DNA from: Maledivibacter halophilus
GTDB lineage: Bacteria > Bacillota > Clostridia > Peptostreptococcales > Caminicellaceae
Reading direction: 5' to 3'
Length of the DNA: 64,000 nt
Assembly: GCF_900167445.1 (NCBI RefSeq)
Contig: NZ_FUZT01000003.1
Location: 388,579-452,578 of the forward strand
The stretch's first letter is position 1. The number at the start of each line of letters is the position of its first letter. A model generated the notes under the pieces. The model was not told where the DNA came from and ran no database searches. It was given only the letters and a program-made list of their open reading frames with translations. Shown here in pieces: positions 58,500 through 64,000 of the stretch. The position numbers and the translations under genes were made by a program.

Positions 58500-58730
58500 A
58501 TGGAAAAACACATAAAAAAATTCCAACAATTAGGCTTAAATATATCCTATTATCGAAGGCTCATAGGATTATCTCAAATAAAACTTGCAGAAAAAGCTAA
58601 TATAAGCAGAACTCATTTAAGTCAAATTGAAGCTCCTAATATGAAAAAGTCTCTTTCAATTTCCACATTATTCGATATTGCAGACGCTTTAGATATTGAT
58701 GTTGCTAAGTTATTTGAGTTTAGAGAGTAA
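58500..58730 (+). CDS. XRE-family regulator 1
   Basis: 76 residues, a single HTH_3 domain (IGLSQIKLAEKANISRTHLS). TAGAGGTGAACAACT ribosome site. About 45 percent identical by eye to regulator 2, including the unusual IEAPN-x-x-KS-x-SI-x-TLF segment. Confidence 0.9.
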   Translation: MEKHIKKFQQLGLNISYYRRLIGLSQIKLAEKANISRTHLSQIEAPNMKKSLSISTLFDIADALDIDVAKLFEFRE

Positions 58731-58785
58731 TATATTACAAACTCAATTAAGGTTAATATTATACTTTCTAAAGCTTTTATATAAA

Positions 58786-59028
58786 TTAAATTTCCTGATT
58801 ATCAAATTCCAGCAATTTATACACAGGAATATGTAGTGTCTCAGCTAATAGAAATAAGGTTTCTATTGAAAAGGATTTTTGACAATTTGGCGCTTCTATT
58901 TTACTCAAATAGCTTCTACTTATACTCATTCTATTGGCTAGTTGTTCCTGTGACAATCCAAGCCTCTTCCTATATTTTTTTATGTTTTTCCCTAATTTCA
59001 CATACTGGTCAGCAAATCTACTCTCCAT
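58786..59028 (-). CDS. XRE-family regulator 2
   Basis: 80 residues, HTH_3 (LGLSQEQLANRMSISRSYLS). Converges with regulator 1 and diverges from Spo0E-like gene 2, completing the mirror arrangement. AAGAGGTGACAAT upstream. Confidence 0.9.
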   Translation of the reverse strand: MESRFADQYVKLGKNIKKYRKRLGLSQEQLANRMSISRSYLSKIEAPNCQKSFSIETLFLLAETLHIPVYKLLEFDNQEI

Positions 59029-59164
59029 ATTGTCACCTCTTAAATAAATTGTAATCTATTATTATAGAATTATTGTTCACTTATAGAGAGCGTATTATTC
59101 TGTAATGTTTATACATATAATCACAAGTTATCCATTTGTTCAAATTTATAAATGAGGTGTTAAA

Positions 59165-59338
59165 ATGATACAAAAAAATACTTTGTCAAAGAAAGAAATC
59201 TCTGACAAAATATCTGATCTTAGGTTAATATTAAGTGAAGCCTATGAAAAAAATGGCCATACCGATGAAGTTGTAAAAATAAGCCAAGAGCTAGATAAAT
59301 ATATTGTTCTTGCTCAGGGGTTTTTTGTGGGGAAGTAG
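59165..59338 (+). CDS. Spo0E-like aspartyl-phosphate phosphatase 2
   Basis: 57 residues (ATG 59165, GAGGTGTTAAA upstream) with SQELDKYIVLAQ; paralogue of the 58178 gene, here divergent from XRE regulator 2. Confidence 0.85.
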   Translation: MIQKNTLSKKEISDKISDLRLILSEAYEKNGHTDEVVKISQELDKYIVLAQGFFVGK

Positions 59339-59680
59339 GGTGTGTCTTTATTCTCCTGTATATTATACATTGATAATATATTAGTTAGTCTTTACTCTAA
59401 GCTCTCTTTGGCTAATATTAGGATTAATGTTTATTACTTCTTCAATTATATTGTCAAGCAATTCATCTCCAAGGCTTAAAATAAAATAACCTCCTTATAC
59501 TCTTACCATAGGAGGTCACTTAAATATAATATTAGAATTTTCTCCGATATACAATTTAGTAAAATGAAAGCTTTTTAGATTATTAAGGAGCTTTCATTAA
59601 CTATATCTATTCCCAATATTATACATATTATGCATTTGTGCGTTAAAGCCTTGGTTAGTCTATGTCGTATAAATTTCCAA
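59339..59680. other. Gene-free stretch between regulator and tail modules
   Basis: No ORF is credible. Two hairpins are visible: ACCTCC / GGAGGT (about 59490-59516) and AATGAAAGCT / AGCTTTCATT (59572-59599), the latter placed as a minus-strand terminator of the tail operon. Confidence 0.5.
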
Positions 59681-59779
59681 CTATGACAATTCACTTCTAT
59701 ATGGTTCAGGTATCTGTTCTATATTCCTCATTTCATTATCTAACATAAATCTATACAATCTCAATTTTCTTTCATCCAT
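59681..59779 (-). CDS. 32-residue phage tail-operon peptide
   Basis: ATG 59777-59779, one base after the stop of the preceding gene, with GGAGGTATTGT inside that gene. MDERKLRLYRFMLDNEMR, NIEQIPEPYRSELS. Position is that of XkdX/CD1375-like small proteins of phage tail operons; homology not established. Confidence 0.6.
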   Translation of the reverse strand: MDERKLRLYRFMLDNEMRNIEQIPEPYRSELS

Positions 59780-59780
59780 A

Positions 59781-60020
59781 CTACAATACCTCCATTTCTT
59801 CAAGCAGTGCTATAGCATCAGCCAATAATTCTTCAGTTGTAGGTTTTCTATCTAGTTCCTCAAAGAAAAATCCATCTTTTTGAGTAAAACACAACGAAAA
59901 CGATTTGTACCTGTCCACTGGTTTTTGAGGCATTTGAACATCCACCTCTAACATTCCACCTAAATTTTGTTCTGAAACTGTCATTACCTTATTTGAATTT
60001 GGGTAAAATCTTATATACAC
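59781..60020 (-). CDS. Hypothetical phage tail-operon protein
   Basis: 79 residues, GTG start 60018-60020 behind GAGGAGGAATAGAA. Beta-rich first part, acidic helical end (EELLADAIALLEEMEVL). No family recognised; position after the fibre-like gene suggests a tail accessory protein. Confidence 0.65.
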   Translation of the reverse strand: MYIRFYPNSNKVMTVSEQNLGGMLEVDVQMPQKPVDRYKSFSLCFTQKDGFFFEELDRKPTTEELLADAIALLEEMEVL

Positions 60021-60034
60021 TTCTATTCCTCCTC

Positions 60035-61180
60035 TTAATAAACTCTTACAAAATTATCGCTTTGTTTGAATTTGTTATATGTTTTTGCATCTTCATCCTT
60101 GAATGTTTCAAAATTATATTCTTTAACTTGTCTTGATAAAGACCAGAACAAATTACCTGTAGTACTAGTTTTGATACGCCGAGAACCTTCACTATTTACT
60201 CCTGAAGAAAACTCTAAATTCCAAAACCAACCTTCAGCATCCCATGTGAATATTTTCCCATCACTATTTAGTCTCATTAGGTGTGACCTTGAGTTCATCG
60301 CTGTTGTTTGCCTGCCAGAGAGACTAAATCCATTTATTGTGAAATAAACAAAACCATCATCAGAAACAGATAACTCACTTGGAGTTTGGCTTGACAAAGT
60401 TACAATTAAATAATGTATCCAAATGGTATCTTCAGAAACTAAATCAATTTTGTGTATTTCTCCTTCAAATGAGAAATAAAGAAAGTCATTTTTTATAACA
60501 AGGTTAGAAATATTGCTATTTGTCTCTGCAATTGTTTTAATAAATTCACCTGTATCAGAATTCAAAACATTTATCGCACGGCGATCACTACTTATACAGT
60601 AAATATTCCCCCCCCAAGCTCCAACCCCTTGTTTGAGAAAGGAACTCGCTTCAGTATTATTATGCCATATTTGTTTTCCATTTTCCTTATTTATTTTGTA
60701 AAGTCCAGAATTACCAGCGTTAGCTATAATGTTGCCGTCATTTGAAAATACGATTTGTTCTATCTTTGCTGTAGGGCTTGTGAAAACCCATAGTTGAGAA
60801 CCTTCAAAACTTTTTCTTACGGCTTCATCATACCCTGATGAGTATAAGTACCCTTCCGAATCTAATAAAATCGAATAAACAATATTGTTATGCCCTGAAA
60901 ATGACCATATTACATCCGAATGAGTTCTTCCTACTTGAGTGCTATAATGTTGTTTTATTATCTGAGGTGAGGTGGTACTACTCCCACCTGCTATTATTAC
61001 TGTTTTTTCTTCTGCATTTACTATAAAATCATTAGTATATAATACATTGTTATTGGATAATGTTTCCTTTGATAAGTCATTCCTTAGTGAACTACCAGCA
61101 AAAAAAAACCTAGTGAATTCTGGAATATAATAGTTTTTATCATTACTAAGAATTGCCCCTAAAAATATCTTGTCACTCAT
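60035..61180 (-). CDS. PQQ-like beta-propeller phage structural protein
   Basis: 381 residues with repeated blades of the type 'LDSEGYLYSSGYDEAVRKS', 'FSNDGNIIANAGNSGLYKIN', 'SVSDDGFVYFTINGF', each about 45 residues, typical of PQQ/WD-like propellers. It sits where a tail fibre or receptor-binding protein is expected in the baseplate operon. GTGGTGGAGTAA ribosome site overlaps the upstream gene. Confidence 0.75.
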   Translation of the reverse strand: MSDKIFLGAILSNDKNYYIPEFTRFFFAGSSLRNDLSKETLSNNNVLYTNDFIVNAEEKTVIIAGGSSTTSPQIIKQHYSTQVGRTHSDVIWSFSGHNNIVYSILLDSEGYLYSSGYDEAVRKSFEGSQLWVFTSPTAKIEQIVFSNDGNIIANAGNSGLYKINKENGKQIWHNNTEASSFLKQGVGAWGGNIYCISSDRRAINVLNSDTGEFIKTIAETNSNISNLVIKNDFLYFSFEGEIHKIDLVSEDTIWIHYLIVTLSSQTPSELSVSDDGFVYFTINGFSLSGRQTTAMNSRSHLMRLNSDGKIFTWDAEGWFWNLEFSSGVNSEGSRRIKTSTTGNLFWSLSRQVKEYNFETFKDEDAKTYNKFKQSDNFVRVY

Positions 61181-61555
61181 TTACTCCACCACCTTTTCTA
61201 AGAAAACTATTCCATCTGATATTTTCCATTCCCACTTATCACCTGTTACATTGTCATTTAGAGTCGCTAACTCAGCCATTTGCGCACAAATCCCACCTAT
61301 ATTCTCAGCATTACCCTTGACAGTTTCCTTAGTCCTTTTCTCTCCTGCCAAATCATTCACTAGATCAGCAGCACCTTTTATTCCTTCTTCAATATTATTC
61401 AGCTTATCAGCAGTAATCCTTGTTCCCTCTTGTATAATTTCTCCTGGTTCTCTTTCAATATTAACTACTTCCTTGGTTCCATCCTCTTTGGTTATTTTGT
61501 ACTTTGTAGGGTCTGTTACTATTTGATCCTTCCAGTTTATTGGATTATATGTCAT
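61181..61555 (-). CDS. Phage tail-fibre hinge/linker-like protein
   Basis: 124 residues: starts MTYNPINWKDQIVTDPTKYK, a helical middle (ITADKLNNIEEGIKGAADLV) seen in phage tail connector proteins. Adjacent genes are baseplate components. Confidence 0.65.
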   Translation of the reverse strand: MTYNPINWKDQIVTDPTKYKITKEDGTKEVVNIEREPGEIIQEGTRITADKLNNIEEGIKGAADLVNDLAGEKRTKETVKGNAENIGGICAQMAELATLNDNVTGDKWEWKISDGIVFLEKVVE

Positions 61556-61852
61556 TTATATCACCTCATTTATTGAAATGCTGAAGGTTTTGAAAAGTCC
61601 TTTTTCTTTTTTCTTGATTATATTGCTCTTCTCTTCCTTTACTATTTGATTGTCTCTATCGTACAATTTGAACCTTGTAATATTTCCTTCAACATTTTCA
61701 TCTAATAAAATATTTATTTTTACTATTAAGCCCTCTATATCTTTGCTGTGAATAGGTATGTCTATATTTTTGTTATTTATCACGTACTGGCATTTTGTAA
61801 TCTGGGATTCTATATAGGCTGCCAGTTTTGAGAGAAAATGCTCACTTATCAT
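61556..61852 (-). CDS. Hypothetical phage tail protein
   Basis: 98 residues; mixed alpha/beta with a charged loop (DRDNQIVKEEKSNIIKKKEK). Overlaps the next upstream gene by 4 bp. No family recognised. Confidence 0.65.
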   Translation of the reverse strand: MISEHFLSKLAAYIESQITKCQYVINNKNIDIPIHSKDIEGLIVKINILLDENVEGNITRFKLYDRDNQIVKEEKSNIIKKKEKGLFKTFSISINEVI

Positions 61853-62391
61853 AATGCTTCACCTCCAGCTGCTATTTGATTGCAAACTGGAAAAATCACA
61901 GGTATTTCTACAGCTTTAAATTCAAGCTCAATCCTATCATTTTCCCTTATATACAATACATAATCTAAATGGGCTGGCTTGATTTCTTCAAGGGTGTTTT
62001 CAAAATCAACTAGATTTAAAATATGGTCTCTAATGTCTTCAAAAAGAATATTAAGCTTACCATTAAAGTAAGCCTTTGTTTCTCCATTTGTATAGGCATT
62101 TGCTATACTCTCAAGTAAAGCTTTGTCAAATTTCCCTATACCTCTATATTTTGATTTAATAACACTTCTTCTCTCTTCATAGCTTTTATTTATATCTTTG
62201 CTTATTCCTAGTTCCTTTTCATATATATCTAATCCCCATGTGGCAGTATCAATTGATAATTGTTTTATAAAGTCCTCTATATCCAAGGCTTTATTGTCTA
62301 TTTCCTCAGCTTCTACATCTATAATATCCCTAAAAACCTTAGAGTTTCTTTCATATATAGGTAAGCATTTAATCATTTTTTCACTACGCAA
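61849..62391 (-). CDS. YmfQ/DUF2313-like tail protein
   Basis: 180 residues, TTG start 62389-62391 overlapping the baseplate J gene by 8 bp, with GGGAGTGGTG upstream. The region DIYEKELGISKDINKSYEER, RRSVIKSKYRGIGKFDKALL is characteristic of DUF2313 tail proteins, which follow baseplate J in Mu-like and PBSX-like phages. Confidence 0.85.
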   Translation of the reverse strand: MRSEKMIKCLPIYERNSKVFRDIIDVEAEEIDNKALDIEDFIKQLSIDTATWGLDIYEKELGISKDINKSYEERRSVIKSKYRGIGKFDKALLESIANAYTNGETKAYFNGKLNILFEDIRDHILNLVDFENTLEEIKPAHLDYVLYIRENDRIELEFKAVEIPVIFPVCNQIAAGGEAL

Positions 62392-63451
62392 TTGTCACCA
62401 CTCCCAACACTGGTACTTCATCATTATCTAAATTTATGGCTGTTGTCTGCCCATTGATTGTTAGATTTTCAAAATCAATTATTCCTTCACTGTCCAGTAT
62501 AATACTAGCTATTCTATTATAGCTTATAGTACTTTCTTTGAAGGCTATTTCCCTTAGATAATTGATTATATTATTTTTTACACTCTGAAGCCTTTCTTCA
62601 TCGGTTACGGAAGTATCCTTTATTGCTGTAAAGGATATGTTAAGGTCTACTCCATTGGCACTTACAACGGTGCAAAAAGCTCCGATTGGAGCCTTTCCTT
62701 CCCCTAATCCTTCTTTATTTGGGTCTATATATGTTTGTACTTTTTCAACCAGCTCTGTACTTGCTGGTTCCTTATTGGAATCAATTATTACAATTTTTAC
62801 TGTATTATCGCCATTCCAAAGGGGAATAATTTTTACATCTCCTACTCCAGTAACTTCCTTGGCCCAATTTCTATAATGATATTTATTTCCAGAGGTTGCA
62901 GGAGTTCTAATACGTTCATAATATCTCTCCAAAAGTGCCTTATCATCCTCTGCTTCATATCCACCAGTAAAATCTTCATTGTTAATTACACTTGTAACCC
63001 CTGCAATGGTAATGGGAAAATATTGTATAGACCCTTCAGGAACATTCCCAACTGTTCCATAATCTTCACATTCTACAGGCATAACTATTTGTCCTGAGCT
63101 GTCTATTGTTTTAGATTCTTTTATAATAAAGCTCAAGGTATCACTGGCAACCATATCTCCTTTATTTATGGTAGCTCCTGCTTTTCCTTTAATAGTTACA
63201 CATCCAGACGCCTTGGTGGCGGGTTTTCTTTCTATTCCTGTCTTCTCATATAATCGTTGTTCAAGCTCATCACCCTTTAAGTTTTCAATGCTTAACTTTT
63301 CCTTAGCTGTTTTTATTTCCTGATTTATGCTATCAAATTCTATGGCAGCAGGTTTTGTTACATCATATACAAAAGAGCCCTTTGTTTTATCGTATTTTCC
63401 TACTATATTGTTTAACATTCTGCTGTGAATTGTTTCTTTGTTGTTTGTCAT
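62384..63451 (-). CDS. Baseplate J family protein
   Basis: 355 residues. Begins with NIVGKYDKTKGSFVYDVTKP, then the conserved ERKPATKASGCVTIKG, GTVGNVPEGSI and SGNKYHYRNWAKEVTGVGDV segments of phage baseplate J/XkdT. Top of the tail operon visible in the window; upstream head and sheath genes are absent or lie beyond the IS-type element. Confidence 0.92.
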   Translation of the reverse strand: MTNNKETIHSRMLNNIVGKYDKTKGSFVYDVTKPAAIEFDSINQEIKTAKEKLSIENLKGDELEQRLYEKTGIERKPATKASGCVTIKGKAGATINKGDMVASDTLSFIIKESKTIDSSGQIVMPVECEDYGTVGNVPEGSIQYFPITIAGVTSVINNEDFTGGYEAEDDKALLERYYERIRTPATSGNKYHYRNWAKEVTGVGDVKIIPLWNGDNTVKIVIIDSNKEPASTELVEKVQTYIDPNKEGLGEGKAPIGAFCTVVSANGVDLNISFTAIKDTSVTDEERLQSVKNNIINYLREIAFKESTISYNRIASIILDSEGIIDFENLTINGQTTAINLDNDEVPVLGVVTIA

Positions 63452-63491
63452 TTACTTCACCTCTTTTTCAGTTCAACGTTTCAAATTAGAG

Positions 63492-63591
63492 ATTGAGGAA
63501 ATTGCATAACTCTAATTTGGCAAAATTGCATAATATATATAGTATAACTTCGAAGATTTTAAAACAATATATAGTAGTCATAGGCGTTAAC
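63492..63591. repeat. Left end of IS4-type element, matching repeat family B
   Basis: TTGAGGAAATTGCATAACTC, then AATTGCATAATATATATAGT and TTCGAAGATTTTAAAAC match the first 90 bp or so of family B copies; the sequence then departs into the transposase 3' region. Confidence 0.7.
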
Positions 63592-64000
63592 TTAAGCCAC
63601 ATTATGGAAATTTATTTTTGGAATAAGATATTCCTGTAGTAATTCTAAGGTTGTTTTTCGCCTACGTTTATCATGTAAACTTCGCTTAGATACTTTTTCA
63701 AAAACATTTTTTAATAAGTTGATGGTCATTATAGAGCAGGTAATGTTTTGCGAAAATATATTGTTATAAGATTTCAAGAGTTTTACAAATAAAAGTAAAC
63801 TAACACCACGCTTAAAATGTTTATAAGTAATGGGATATAGGATGTTATAAATTTTAAAAATTATAATTGATGTAATCAATCGTCCATATATTAAACATTC
63901 TAACTGATATTGTCCTGGATTTCCGATTTTATCTATATTTAAATAACTCTTCAAAGATTTAAATACAAGTTCTATCTGCCATCTTGCTCTATATATGTCA
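63592..64000 (-). CDS. IS4-family transposase, C-terminal part (N-terminus beyond window)
   Basis: The frame is open from base 64000 to the stop at 63592, about 135 residues. It begins DIYRARWQIELVFKSLKSYL, holding the IS4 signature Y-(2)-R-(3)-E-(6)-K exactly, with the third catalytic glutamate. The rest (YQLECLIYGRLITSIIIFKI) fits the C-terminal helical region of the family. It lies just upstream of the phage baseplate operon. Confidence 0.88.
   Translation of the reverse strand, partial: DIYRARWQIELVFKSLKSYLNIDKIGNPGQYQLECLIYGRLITSIIIFKIYNILYPITYKHFKRGVSLLLFVKLLKSYNNIFSQNITCSIMTINLLKNVFEKVSKRSLHDKRRRKTTLELLQEYLIPKINFHNVA

Overview
The window reads as low-GC DNA from an anaerobic, spore-forming member of the Clostridia. 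It carries spore germination, coat and sporulation-protease genes, a butyryl-CoA pathway with electron-transfer flavoproteins, a UGA-decoded selenoprotein and many short inverted-repeat elements. The gene mix would suit a Tissierellales-like amino-acid fermenter, but genus cannot be fixed from the sequence alone.

Layout. 1-9903 (all minus): GerA-type germinant receptor, FadR-type regulator, ispE, SipL-like SPOCS/LysM protein, arginine deiminase, veg, and a SpoIID-amidase fusion. 10037-14055: the sporulation protease gene yabG is split by a 3,140-bp element (10211-13350) that carries speD, a 34-residue ORF and a large serine recombinase. Joining the halves at a shared 4-bp core restores an in-frame YabG of about 292 residues, and the joined element ends form a long palindromic attP. 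This is a skin-like, developmentally excisable arrangement. 14487-20644: sporulation-type genes (glycosyltransferase, CotS-like kinase), a selenocysteine glutaredoxin, and an array of eight tiny Gly/Cys proteins with a near-invariant hydrophobic core (plus one ninth, unrelated small protein), several behind sigma-K-like promoters.

20878-33226: GntP permease and CoA-transferase, a sigma-54 activator, and a seven-gene butyryl-CoA operon (crt-hbd-thl-maoC-acd-etfB-etfA). Both metabolic operons have well-formed -24/-12 promoters. 34181-38844: FMN riboswitch and ribU, a secreted protein, an HD-GYP protein, an aldo/keto reductase. 39244-45517: a PTS, lyxose isomerase, xylulokinase and aldolase operon with an RpiR regulator. 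45878-50417: a two-component system with a membrane, secreted and ferredoxin-like set. 50514-53801: GDT1-type transporter and glnS.

54036-54681: two tandem copies of what looks like a par-type (type I) toxin-antitoxin locus: a 34-residue hydrophobic peptide, a shared bidirectional terminator, a convergent antisense promoter, and direct repeats that let the antisense RNA pair with the start region. 55097-56803: membrane-anchored MutS-like ATPase. 56963-63451: phage lysis and tail/baseplate genes with a mirror-image duplication of a Spo0E-like/XRE pair. 63492-64000: the end of an IS4-type element.

Four or five families of short inverted-repeat elements (called A, B, C, D, E here) are scattered through the intergenic spaces. 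Family B matches the end of the IS4-type element at the right edge, and B and C ends often abut stop codons.
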